Shown: piece by piece, positions 1 through 9,425 of the stretch
How positions within the stretch are numbered: the stretch's first letter is position 1
How the letters are laid out: each line of letters begins with the position of its first letter
Origin: UKL13-2 sp031370625
Lineage (GTDB): Bacteria; Pseudomonadota; Gammaproteobacteria; Burkholderiales; Usitatibacteraceae
Direction of reading: 5' to 3'
Assembly: GCA_031370625.1 (NCBI GenBank)
Contig: JANMQR010000314.1
Coordinates: forward strand, 5,471 to 69,470
DNA length: 64,000 nucleotides
Position numbers and translations under genes: made by a program
Notes under the pieces: model-generated
The model's input: only the letters and a program-made list of their open reading frames with translations
What the model was told of the DNA's origin: nothing
Database searches by the model: none

Positions 1-2319
1 GTTGCCAGCACCACCCTGGTTTGCCGCGCAAGTCCAACCTGTTCCTGTAGGCACAGCAGAAAGTGTTAATCCGGTGGGTAATGTATCGGTGACGGTATAG
101 ACATTGCCGGCCGCGAAATTCCCTGCTCCTGCATTCTTTGCAGTAATCGTGTAGGTGCTATTGATACCAATAACAAACTGTGTCGGACCCGCTTTGGTAA
201 TTTGCAGATCGAAATCATTGACCGGCGTAACCAGTGATGTCGAATTGTTGCCAGTCGCACTCGCCGGCTCACCGCCGCCAGATACGCTTGCCGTATTGGT
301 GACACTCGGTACGGCCGCTTGTGCGACCGCGACCGATAATGTGACAACTGTGGATGTTCCCGCGGGGGCAATGGACGTTGTGCTGGTGCAATTAATATTG
401 CTGGAGCCAATCGTATTGTTACCAGCGCCGCCCTGATTTGCCGCGCATGTCCATCCCGCGCCCACCGTAGGGACGGCGGCGAGCGTAATGCCCGCTGGCA
501 GCGTATCGATTAGGGTGTAACTCGCGGCACCAGTAGAGACGCCGCCAACATTGGTCACGCTCAGCGTGTATGTACCCGGCACCCCTGGCGTAAAGCTTAC
601 AGAGCCGGTTTTGTTGACTTTAATGTCAGCGCAGTCCGTTGCGCAAACTGACGTGACCACGGCACCGCTTGAGTTATTGCTACTATTTGAAGCGGGTTCG
701 CCACCACCAGATACAGTCGCAATATTGGACACGCTCGGCGATGCAGCTGCCGATGGCAGCACCGTGACGGTAATGGCATTGGCATTAGTCCCGCCAGCAG
801 CGATCACCGTGGTGTTCGTGCAGTTGAGTTGTGTAGACGTCGATGCTGCGCAATTCCAGCCCGTTCCGGTTGGCGTGCCGACGATCGTTAATCCCGTTGG
901 CATATTATCGATGACCGTGTACGTGCCAACGGTTGCACTACTGCCGAGAAGATTATTGACCGAAATCGAATACGACCCATTTATGCCGATGCCGAAAGTG
1001 CCATTGGCCGTTTTGACGATCTGCAAATCAGGGCTCGGCGTAATCGTCACACTGGCTTGGTCATTTTCACCCGCAATATTGTTATTCGGCGTCGAATTGG
1101 GATCGGCCTGATCAGCGTAATAAACCTCTGCCGTATTGGTGATCGATGTGGCCACCGTCACGTTCGCAGTAATCGTCAGGGTCGCGCTTGCGCCGCTGTT
1201 AAGTGTACTCACCATCCACACGCCGGCAATACCGTTGGGTGCTACCACACCCACGTTGTAGACACCTTGGGTGGCCGTGGCAGAAACAAGCGTAAGACCT
1301 GCCGGCAGCTGATCTTTAACGCGCACATCGGTCGCGCGATTTGGTCCATTGTTGGCGACGACGACCTTGAAAGTTACTTGATTGCCCGGCGTTAGATTGG
1401 TCGCGGTCTTGGTAAGTCGAAGATCCGATCGTTGGCCCGGCGCACTGGCTAGATCGCCCCATGCGACCGCGATGCTGGTACCAAGCTGTGTCGCGATCAA
1501 TGAGCCAATATTGACGGTATACAGATTAGTCACCGCGCCAGCCTGTTCCATCACGAACAGCCGACCCGCACTGTCAAACGAGCAGCCTGGCAAGTTAGCA
1601 GGCGTGCCGCCACCTGACAACGTGATCGAGCCAAGACGAGTAACCGCGCCGGTGGGCGAAATAGTAAACAAACTCGGCGTGTTACCACCGCCAGTGCTGG
1701 CCACCATGTAAAGCTGGTTCGTACCGGGCTGCAAACACAAATCTCCACCGGGAGGAATGTTGATACCGTCAGGCCCGCCAGCAGGCGTTTGCGTGATCAC
1801 CGCACCTGAATTGGTATCGAGCGTAAAAATTGTGGCTGGCGGCGCAACGCCGAAGGTGGGCGTGGGATTGATTGCATACAAGGTGCCTGCACCATCAAAC
1901 CCCAAGCGAATCACTGCCGTTACGGCTGCGCCGGTAGAGCCCACTAGCACGGGCAGTATGGTAGGCGTGCCGGGATCCCAACGCCAAAGCTGGGGATTTG
2001 CACCCTGCGAATCAAGGTAGAACAACATACCATCGCTCGGCCGAACAGCGAGTGTGGCCGCCGCCACCAATGGCGCAGCGAACGTCACCGCCTTTGTCAC
2101 CAATTGCGTCGCGGTCTGGCCCGTTGCCGAATCGACAGTATAAATACCCGTCGCATCAATACCGTAAACAGTTTCGGCATTGGCTGCAGGCATAAACCAA
2201 GAGCAAATCGAAAGCGAGATGGCGGCGAGTGGCGACAGTAACCAATCACGCCCGCGGCGTTTAGTCGCATCGCATTTATTTTCACGCACGGGCGCCTCAA
2301 AATTTATAGTTGTTTTCAT
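1..2319 (-). CDS. DUF11-repeat exported surface protein, C-terminus beyond the window
   Basis: The reading frame is open for 773 codons from an ATG at 2319 to the left edge without a stop, so the C-terminus is missing. The start overlaps the stop of the upstream gene as ATGA (2316-2319), which suggests translational coupling. The N-terminus has a charged stretch and then a hydrophobic segment ending near PAANAETVYGID, a plausible signal peptide. Residues about 55-300 form a Gly/Thr-rich region resembling the beta-propeller-like DUF6923 domain. After that come at least four DUF11 (TIGR01451) repeats, marked by LPAGLTL or MPTGLTI followed by AGWTCA or TGWNCA, with SGGGEPAS linkers. DUF11 modules are known as Ig-like building blocks of secreted and surface proteins. 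No enzymatic function is visible. A role as an adhesin or surface-layer component is inference. Confidence 0.85.
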   Translation of the reverse strand, partial: MKTTINFEAPVRENKCDATKRRGRDWLLSPLAAISLSICSWFMPAANAETVYGIDATGIYTVDSATGQTATQLVTKAVTFAAPLVAAATLAVRPSDGMLFYLDSQGANPQLWRWDPGTPTILPVLVGSTGAAVTAVIRLGFDGAGTLYAINPTPTFGVAPPATIFTLDTNSGAVITQTPAGGPDGINIPPGGDLCLQPGTNQLYMVASTGGGNTPSLFTISPTGAVTRLGSITLSGGGTPANLPGCSFDSAGRLFVMEQAGAVTNLYTVNIGSLIATQLGTSIAVAWGDLASAPGQRSDLRLTKTATNLTPGNQVTFKVVVANNGPNRATDVRVKDQLPAGLTLVSATATQGVYNVGVVAPNGIAGVWMVSTLNSGASATLTITANVTVATSITNTAEVYYADQADPNSTPNNNIAGENDQASVTITPSPDLQIVKTANGTFGIGINGSYSISVNNLLGSSATVGTYTVIDNMPTGLTIVGTPTGTGWNCAASTSTQLNCTNTTVIAAGGTNANAITVTVLPSAAASPSVSNIATVSGGGEPASNSSNNSSGAVVTSVCATDCADIKVNKTGSVSFTPGVPGTYTLSVTNVGGVSTGAASYTLIDTLPAGITLAAVPTVGAGWTCAANQGGAGNNTIGSSNINCTSTTSIAPAGTSTVVTLSVAVAQAAVPSVTNTASVSGGGEPASATGNNSTSLVTPVNDFDLQITKAGPTQFVIGINSTYTITAKNAGAGNFAAGNVYTVTDTLPTGLTLSAVPTGTGWTCAANQGGAGN

Positions 2320-5300
2320 TGGTCTACACGCGGCTTCCCGGCAGGCTGACTTGGTGAGGTAGCATCACCTTTCGCGCCCTCAATAATCCCGCGATAGGCG
2401 GAACTCCCAGGAGCCGTCCCCGTTGGGGTTGTCTCGGCCCTGGACGCATCGTCTGCTGTATTCGATGAACTATTCTTAACCGATTTCGGAAACAAGTCTT
2501 CATCAAACTTGTAGCGGAGCCGCAAATACGTGCCCTTGTTTGTGTATTCGCCGTTTGCGAAATCTTCATCGCGATAACCGTAGACGTTATAGCCGCCGGA
2601 CAGCCACAAATTCTCCATCACCATAAAGCCCAGCTCGACACCAACCGCATATGTTTTGGATTGCAAGGCGCGACCAATTACGGTTGAGCCGGTTACCGAG
2701 ATATCCCAGCGCGGTGCAATTTCCCAAATCGCGCGTGCAGACAGCAAATGCGCACTATTCTTCGCTTTGATGCCGTTCGAATCTTCGTTGACCCATTTCG
2801 CCGCGTAGCGCCCTGAGAACGTGAATGGACGACGCGGTTGCCAATTGGCGTGCAACGAGAATAATTCCACCGTGCGCTTGAGTTGCAATTCAGGTTGCGT
2901 TGTATCGTTTTCACTGCGATGCTCAACCCGCGCCAAACCATTCCACACATCGGTTTCGGTATCGCGGTAAGCCACACCAACCTGCAAACGTTCTTGTTCA
3001 TTTTTGCCCGTTTGCGTTTGCGTCTGCGCACCCTGATTTTTGATCAATGAATATGTATTGCGACCCAGGAAAGTCCACTCGCGATTAATCTTGGAGGCGA
3101 CGGCCACGGTTGATAGTAGCGAGTCGCTACTGGTGCCGTCGCGAAGCTCCAAGCGGGTCGAGCCTTTCCACAACGGGCTTGCGGTGTACTCAAGACCGAA
3201 CGTGAGCGCAGCCGATTCACCGGTGCCGGTGCCGGAGAATGAATGCACCCGCTCAAAGCCAGTTTGCAGTTTCAAACCGTCACTTAACGTCCATAGATTT
3301 CGTAGCCCTAATGCAGCCTCGGCATCGCCACCCGAAATGGCATCGCGAATGCGGTACTCGCTGAATACGTTGCCGTCTTTCATGTAGTCCGTGCTGATAC
3401 CGATCACGCTGCTATTTTGTCGCTGCACAGTATTTAAACCGTATGGGCCGGTGAGCGAGGAAATGAACTCGTGGCGGCCATACAAACGGCCGCTGTTCGG
3501 CAATTTGTATTCACCGCCAATCGCCGCAATTTTGCGATCTGTATCTTTAGGGTCAACCTCCGCTTCTATGTACGCGGCGGCATCTTTTATGCCCGGAATA
3601 TCGCCTGTCAAGCGAGTGCGAATGCTGGTGACTTCCGTGGGCAACGGTCCAGATGCTGTTGTCGCAGGTGCCAGCGTTTCGCGCGCATGACGCACACCTA
3701 ATTCCAGGCGCATGCCATTGTCGAGCGTGCGCTCAACAGCTGCGAGCAGGCCATCACGCTTACCGTTGCTGAGCAAATCTTCGCTGCGCAACATCTCTGC
3801 CTTCAGGCGGGTTTTCTCGTCAATCCGGTATGAAACATTGCCGCCAATTTCAGTTCTGCCACTGCTGAGACTGGAGCTGATATTGTCGAATTTTGCATCG
3901 GCGCGACCTGCGTAAAACAGCGCATCTATGTCGTCGCCTTTATGGCGGAATTCAACGCGCGAAGCGATGCCTTTTTTCTCGCCTTTGGTATCCCCGGTCG
4001 TGCCCGAACCAACACCAGACAAACCGCCCGCAATGCTGGTGCCCACTCGGTCACGAGTAGTTTGCGCAATCTCGGCAATCAGAAACGTTTTGTCCGCGAG
4101 CTTGGCAATCGCGTTAATACCGATCATGCGGAATTTATCAACCGGATTGCGATCATCAACCACCATCGCACCGATTTCAAAATTATTCGTTAATTTGATT
4201 TGTGCATCCGCACCCGCGACCCAGAACTGTTCGCCGCCTTGATCTATTTCATAGGTGACGCGAATCGAATTTGGGTTAAACAATTCATCGAGCGTTGGCA
4301 CTGGCGCTTTCAAAATAATACGGCCCGTTAACGGTTCAAGCTCGTAGTCAGCGAAACGTGCAAGTGGCACTGTGCGAATAATCACGCCAGTCTGGTTGCG
4401 ATCTCGGGTAATGATTTCAACTTTTTCGCTGTTGATTAAGCCCTTGGCATTTGCAAGCGTGAATGGGCCAGACGTGCCATTCGCTTTAAATTCCTGCAAC
4501 AATTGACGCGTTGTGTCGCGGCTAGCGAAAAGATTGGCCGAGATTTTATCGTTCTCAAAGTGCTGCTTTAAGCCCGTTAGCGAGCGATTGTAATTGGCGA
4601 GTTTGCGTGCCTCGGATGCGGACGTGGTGTTGTAGTCACCGTAGAGCAAATACGATTTTTTATTATCGACGCGAACATAGAAACGACCTGTGGATTGCGC
4701 ATCAAACGCACGCACGCTGGAGTCGCCATAGACCGGATAGAACTCATCAGGCTGAATATCGCGGAATAAACGATCCCGCGTATTTTTATCTGAATCATAA
4801 GCTAACGTCAGCAAATACTCGCCTTTGATTTTGCCTTTGATAAACATCGCCGCACGTGCACCAGCATCGTATTTGCCACCATTCCAATTGCGCGAAATAT
4901 GCGTGATCTCTTGCTCGAAACCGTCTTGCGCGCGGGCAGGCGTTAGCGCACGAGTGTCGAGCTTGCGCAAATTCAGCACGCCCTCAATCACACCGACCGC
5001 CAGCAGTTCGCGCACATCCGGCAAGAAATCAAGGCGAGCCTCTGAACTCAAAGCACCGCTGCGCACATTAATCACGGCCTGACCGGGCTCAGCCGGCGGC
5101 AGCAAGGTAAATTCACCCACACCGCCCGCCACAAAGTTTTGTACACCAGGCTCAGCCGTATTCAAATCTTCGGCTTGCCAGCGCCCGAGATTAGTTAGCA
5201 AAGTGATAGCGGTGCGCGATGTCACGGCCACACCTTTGCTGTCAACGACACGCACAATTACCGTGACCGGCGTTTTTCCGTCAGCTCGGGCACCTGCGCT

Positions 5301-8300
5301 TGTAGCCTGCGGAAACTCGATCAACAACTTAGAAATATTGCCCGGGGCTGTCACTTTGATGGTGGCTTCACCGCGCTCGTTGCCAAACGCGTCAATTTGC
5401 TTTGCGGTCAGCGTATTCACACCCGGTATCAAATCCGCACCGATAAATTCCCACGCCTGCAATTTTTTGTCTTCCATGACCGCTTTTTTACCCACGCGAT
5501 CATCAGCCAGCTCTTTACCATTGACGAACAGTTTGAACGTCGTGCCCTGCACACCTTTGACGCGAATCGTGGATTGCTTATAGGCCAGCGTGTCGCCATC
5601 TTTCAAGCCAATAAAGCCAAGCGTATTGTTTTCTTGCGGCAGAATATTTTCGAGCGTGATCGCAGGCGCGTCGGAGCTACGATCCACAATGGCGCGATTC
5701 AATGGCGGCTGCGCAGGCGCAATAGTGGCAAAGCCGACAGTGCCTAGCGTGGCCGCGTTTGCCAGTGTATTAATACCCGACGGCAAAATCGATGCAGCAC
5801 TGGGCGCCGGCGCTTGGCTGGACGGCGCAGTCAAGCCCACCACGCCGCTTGCGGGCAATGCCTTGATATCAGTTGCAAATCTATTAGCGGGATCAGTGGT
5901 CAGTTGCTGCTGCAAACGGCCATCGATTTCAGTTTTTAATTTGTTTGCTTCATCGCGACGCACCGCGACTTGATTCGCCACTGACTCGCTACATGACTGA
6001 ATCGCAAAGTCAGCTTTGTGCAGCTCGCCATATTTCACATCGAGGAACCGGCTGTCGCCCTTACCAGTGTTGCGATTTGAGCCCGTCGCAAAATCTTTGG
6101 CGTCAATGCCGGCGGGCAGCGTGGTTCGATCAATTTTCAGCACATGCGTGCGCGCGGAAAGGCCGTAGAAACTGTATTTTCCTTCACTGTCGGAAACAAC
6201 GTTAGTACCGTCCTCCAGATACAAACGAACACCCGGAACGCCGACTTCACGCGCCAGTTTTTTCTTGTTCGCGTCATCTGTAGGCAGATTTTGTATGCCG
6301 TTTTTATCGCAATCGATAAATACTTTGCCGACGACATACGCTTTGTCGCTGAGTACACCGCCAACAATCGTCACCTGCGCCGCTGCAACATTCGACTCAC
6401 TGAAACGCGTGCCACCGTTACCGATGCGATAAGTTGCGACGACTCGATTGATACCATCGCCTTGTGCAGCGCCCGGCCCGACGCGCACTCGGTAAGCGAC
6501 GCGAACCTGCTGACCCAGCGCCATGCTGCCGATATTGAAAATTAGGCGCGAGCCGGAAACAAATTGCGGATCGGCGAGTGGCTTGCCTTCGAGGCGCGCC
6601 GTGCCGAGCACAAATGAGAAACCTGCTGGCAGCGAGTCCGTTAGCAGCACCGGGCTTTGATTCAATGCGTAGCCGGTGTTGTTATTGATTGTGACGCTGT
6701 AATCCGTTAAGTCACCGATCTCGACGGTAGTGCGCGACACCGTCTTCTGCACAAACAATCCACCAATACGGCCCGCGTCCACCGGAATATCGATGATGAC
6801 TGGCCCCGTCTCCGGCCCCACGCGGAACGCGCCACCATAGGAGCCACCTGTGGTTGGCCCGGTCGCCAACACGTTGCGCCCGGACGGCAGCTGGCTCACT
6901 GGCACAGCAGATACAAACGTATAACCGTTCGGTGGCGTGACTAATGCGCAATAATCGCCCGGCGACACCAGCGGGAAATCGAAGCGCCCGTCCGCACGCG
7001 TCACCACCGTCGCAGGCGCTGTGACAATAGAGCCATTCACAAGCTGGCTCACTGTCGCCAAGGTGCTTGTACACACACCACCCTGCGCGGTGACCAATCT
7101 CACCGTCGCACCAGCAACAGGCTCATTGGTGCGGCTGTCAAACACGACGCCGTTAGGGTCGATCACAGTTACGCTGGTTGCAATTCTGCGTCCGCAACCG
7201 ATAATTTCCACGCTGTAAGTGTCGTATGAATTACCCTCAAGGATGTTGTCGCCTGCGACCACTGGGGGCTTACGAACCGGCAATCCACCTGCTTCAAAAA
7301 TACCGGTGTTAGGTCCCGTCTCAATCGCGATTATTTCTTCGCGTTCACCGTTAGCACCAGTGATGATAATAGTGCGGCGCTCAATCACATCTGGCAATTG
7401 ATTACACGAAGGTGCATTCGCACGCAAAAATAAATCACGACCAATAAACGCCCACGGCGTGGCACGCAGGAAGCCGCCATCGATGAAACCTTGGATAATA
7501 TTTTCTACCGTGGCGGTCGTACCAATAGTGGTTGTATCGCGATTGGTGAGCGTTCCGCTGGATGTTGTATTGACGCGGAAATCTGTTGTGTTGCTCGCAC
7601 CGCTTGCTGCGTTTACGGGTGCTACTACACGGCTCAAGAACACAATGCGCGCACCGGGCGACAGTGTAAATGTGCTGCTTGGCGTCACAACGACATCAGT
7701 CGCGTCGAACACGCCCACAATGGATTGACCACCCGCGACTGTGTTATCAACGACAATTTGTGCCGTCCAGCTGGCACTGCCATTGACGAGGAAATTTGCT
7801 GGGAAGGTGATTGTTTCGCTACACGTGCCAACGTTAGTGAGCACGTGTGTGTACACAACATTTCCGCCCGGTGTGGTGCGACCGGTGTTGTCTGGCTCCA
7901 GCACGACACGACACAGATTAGCAATTGATGTCACCACATCATCATCGACGGCACGAATGAGCGGATTGGTGATTGACTGCGCATTTTTGGAAACGCGGAA
8001 CGGGCCACCTGCGATGCCCGGCGGCAGAATTGCTTTCACGACAATGCGATAAGTTGCACCCGCGGCGACGGGCCCGGTATCGGGAATCGTGTTGCCGTTG
8101 GTATCGGTCAATGGCGTGACGCCATCGGCTTTGAATAGCTGGAAAATCGTACCGGGTGGGAAGTTTGACCCCGATAAGGTCACATCAAAACTATCGGACT
8201 TGCTGGTGTTGTTGGTCAACACGTTATTAAACGTGACTGCGCTACCGGGATCAGCTGAAGCCAGCGTCACGCCGCGCAAGGTGATGTTTTCTGTTCCGGT

Positions 8301-9425
8301 GATGCGGAAATCCACCGGGTTGCTGGTAAGCGGACCCACTCGTGTGCCGTTAACACTGGTGTAAGAATTTTCTGCGACGTTGGTGAGCACGCTATTCAAC
8401 GCAAGGCCAGGCGCAATATTCACATCAAAAGAAACGAGGCCGGATTCATTCTGTGGCATCGTCGCGAAGTTCACGCTGACGCGATCGGCCGCGGTTGTGT
8501 AGGTGCCAGTAAGACCATTGAACATAAACGGCCCACTTGCCGCATTCAGACTTGCATCATTGGTTTGTGGAGGTGCTGCAAGGCGCAAGGTGCCGGGCAC
8601 ATAGGTCATGCCGGCAGGCAACACATCCGAAATAGTGACGTTGGTTTTTACAGCATCACCAATGCCTGCATTGCCATAACGAATCAACACGCGATAGGCA
8701 CCGCTAGGCGAATTTCCTTGAATCGCGGAAATGGATTTACTGAAAAACAAATCGTAAGTCGTTGGCACGACAATCGGCGCGACGATAACGAGACATTGAT
8801 TCGTCACCGCATTTAAAACATTGGCGATACCGGTAATGGAGGCTGGCCCATTCGTAAACGCAGCCGGATTACCCGCGCAACTTGCATTAATTTGCGTTGG
8901 CGCATTGGTGACGCCGCTCACAGAGATGTCACAAACCTGTGTGCCCGGCACCATGCTCGCATTCGACACGCTAATCGTCGATGGCTGGGTAAACGTGACG
9001 GCGCCCGCGCAGCCGGGAGATCGTGTGACCACAGGCGCAGCGGTCAAACGTAAGCCTGCTGGCAATGTGTCTGTAAAGGCAACGCCCGCTTGCGCAGGTG
9101 AGCCGAATGTATTGAACAGGCTGAATCTGATGGTCGCGGTTTCACCCGGATTAATGGACTCGACGGCGAACGACTTTCGCAATGACGGCAAGCCCGCTGC
9201 TGCGCCAACAGTAGCCGTCACCATGTTGCTGGTGGTGGACTGCGGCAGGCCGCCAATTTGCTGGCTGCTCGAGGCGGTGTTGCTCAGCACGGTACCGGTG
9301 GGTGGTGGTGCGGCTAGAGCGCTCTGGCTGATCGCGAATGCCGCAACCAAACTCAACGCGACGCTGATTGGCCTGGCAAATGAGCTGCATAGACGAGAAT
9401 TTTTTTGATTATTATTCATCGTCAA
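2316..9425 (-). CDS. Giant outer-membrane protein: DUF11 repeats, SdrD-B/Cna-B-like domains and C-terminal beta-barrel
   Basis: The product has 2369 aa. A signal peptide ends near SQSALA (about residue 38). Several DUF11-type domains fill residues about 50-720. A Cna-B/carboxypeptidase-like fold (about 755-850, NEPVAGATVRLV) and another DUF11 domain (about 900-1000) follow. Next is an SdrD-B-like domain (about 1030-1150, VFIDCDKNGIQN and GVPGVRLYLEDG), then an invasin-like Ig segment (about 1360-1420). Residues about 1510-2315 alternate short aromatic and amphipathic strands typical of an outer-membrane beta-barrel, followed by a Ser/Thr/Pro-rich tail. The start used here is a TTG at 9425; an ATG two codons later (9419) is equally possible. 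The gene directly follows the 1002-aa gene and overlaps the next by 4 bp. The architecture suggests a barrel that anchors or exports its own repeats; that is inference. No assigned gene name is known to me. Confidence 0.85.
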   Translation of the reverse strand: MTMNNNQKNSRLCSSFARPISVALSLVAAFAISQSALAAPPPTGTVLSNTASSSQQIGGLPQSTTSNMVTATVGAAAGLPSLRKSFAVESINPGETATIRFSLFNTFGSPAQAGVAFTDTLPAGLRLTAAPVVTRSPGCAGAVTFTQPSTISVSNASMVPGTQVCDISVSGVTNAPTQINASCAGNPAAFTNGPASITGIANVLNAVTNQCLVIVAPIVVPTTYDLFFSKSISAIQGNSPSGAYRVLIRYGNAGIGDAVKTNVTISDVLPAGMTYVPGTLRLAAPPQTNDASLNAASGPFMFNGLTGTYTTAADRVSVNFATMPQNESGLVSFDVNIAPGLALNSVLTNVAENSYTSVNGTRVGPLTSNPVDFRITGTENITLRGVTLASADPGSAVTFNNVLTNNTSKSDSFDVTLSGSNFPPGTIFQLFKADGVTPLTDTNGNTIPDTGPVAAGATYRIVVKAILPPGIAGGPFRVSKNAQSITNPLIRAVDDDVVTSIANLCRVVLEPDNTGRTTPGGNVVYTHVLTNVGTCSETITFPANFLVNGSASWTAQIVVDNTVAGGQSIVGVFDATDVVVTPSSTFTLSPGARIVFLSRVVAPVNAASGASNTTDFRVNTTSSGTLTNRDTTTIGTTATVENIIQGFIDGGFLRATPWAFIGRDLFLRANAPSCNQLPDVIERRTIIITGANGEREEIIAIETGPNTGIFEAGGLPVRKPPVVAGDNILEGNSYDTYSVEIIGCGRRIATSVTVIDPNGVVFDSRTNEPVAGATVRLVTAQGGVCTSTLATVSQLVNGSIVTAPATVVTRADGRFDFPLVSPGDYCALVTPPNGYTFVSAVPVSQLPSGRNVLATGPTTGGSYGGAFRVGPETGPVIIDIPVDAGRIGGLFVQKTVSRTTVEIGDLTDYSVTINNNTGYALNQSPVLLTDSLPAGFSFVLGTARLEGKPLADPQFVSGSRLIFNIGSMALGQQVRVAYRVRVGPGAAQGDGINRVVATYRIGNGGTRFSESNVAAAQVTIVGGVLSDKAYVVGKVFIDCDKNGIQNLPTDDANKKKLAREVGVPGVRLYLEDGTNVVSDSEGKYSFYGLSARTHVLKIDRTTLPAGIDAKDFATGSNRNTGKGDSRFLDVKYGELHKADFAIQSCSESVANQVAVRRDEANKLKTEIDGRLQQQLTTDPANRFATDIKALPASGVVGLTAPSSQAPAPSAASILPSGINTLANAATLGTVGFATIAPAQPPLNRAIVDRSSDAPAITLENILPQENNTLGFIGLKDGDTLAYKQSTIRVKGVQGTTFKLFVNGKELADDRVGKKAVMEDKKLQAWEFIGADLIPGVNTLTAKQIDAFGNERGEATIKVTAPGNISKLLIEFPQATSAGARADGKTPVTVIVRVVDSKGVAVTSRTAITLLTNLGRWQAEDLNTAEPGVQNFVAGGVGEFTLLPPAEPGQAVINVRSGALSSEARLDFLPDVRELLAVGVIEGVLNLRKLDTRALTPARAQDGFEQEITHISRNWNGGKYDAGARAAMFIKGKIKGEYLLTLAYDSDKNTRDRLFRDIQPDEFYPVYGDSSVRAFDAQSTGRFYVRVDNKKSYLLYGDYNTTSASEARKLANYNRSLTGLKQHFENDKISANLFASRDTTRQLLQEFKANGTSGPFTLANAKGLINSEKVEIITRDRNQTGVIIRTVPLARFADYELEPLTGRIILKAPVPTLDELFNPNSIRVTYEIDQGGEQFWVAGADAQIKLTNNFEIGAMVVDDRNPVDKFRMIGINAIAKLADKTFLIAEIAQTTRDRVGTSIAGGLSGVGSGTTGDTKGEKKGIASRVEFRHKGDDIDALFYAGRADAKFDNISSSLSSGRTEIGGNVSYRIDEKTRLKAEMLRSEDLLSNGKRDGLLAAVERTLDNGMRLELGVRHARETLAPATTASGPLPTEVTSIRTRLTGDIPGIKDAAAYIEAEVDPKDTDRKIAAIGGEYKLPNSGRLYGRHEFISSLTGPYGLNTVQRQNSSVIGISTDYMKDGNVFSEYRIRDAISGGDAEAALGLRNLWTLSDGLKLQTGFERVHSFSGTGTGESAALTFGLEYTASPLWKGSTRLELRDGTSSDSLLSTVAVASKINREWTFLGRNTYSLIKNQGAQTQTQTGKNEQERLQVGVAYRDTETDVWNGLARVEHRSENDTTQPELQLKRTVELFSLHANWQPRRPFTFSGRYAAKWVNEDSNGIKAKNSAHLLSARAIWEIAPRWDISVTGSTVIGRALQSKTYAVGVELGFMVMENLWLSGGYNVYGYRDEDFANGEYTNKGTYLRLRYKFDEDLFPKSVKNSSSNTADDASRAETTPTGTAPGSSAYRGIIEGAKGDATSPSQPAGKPRVDQ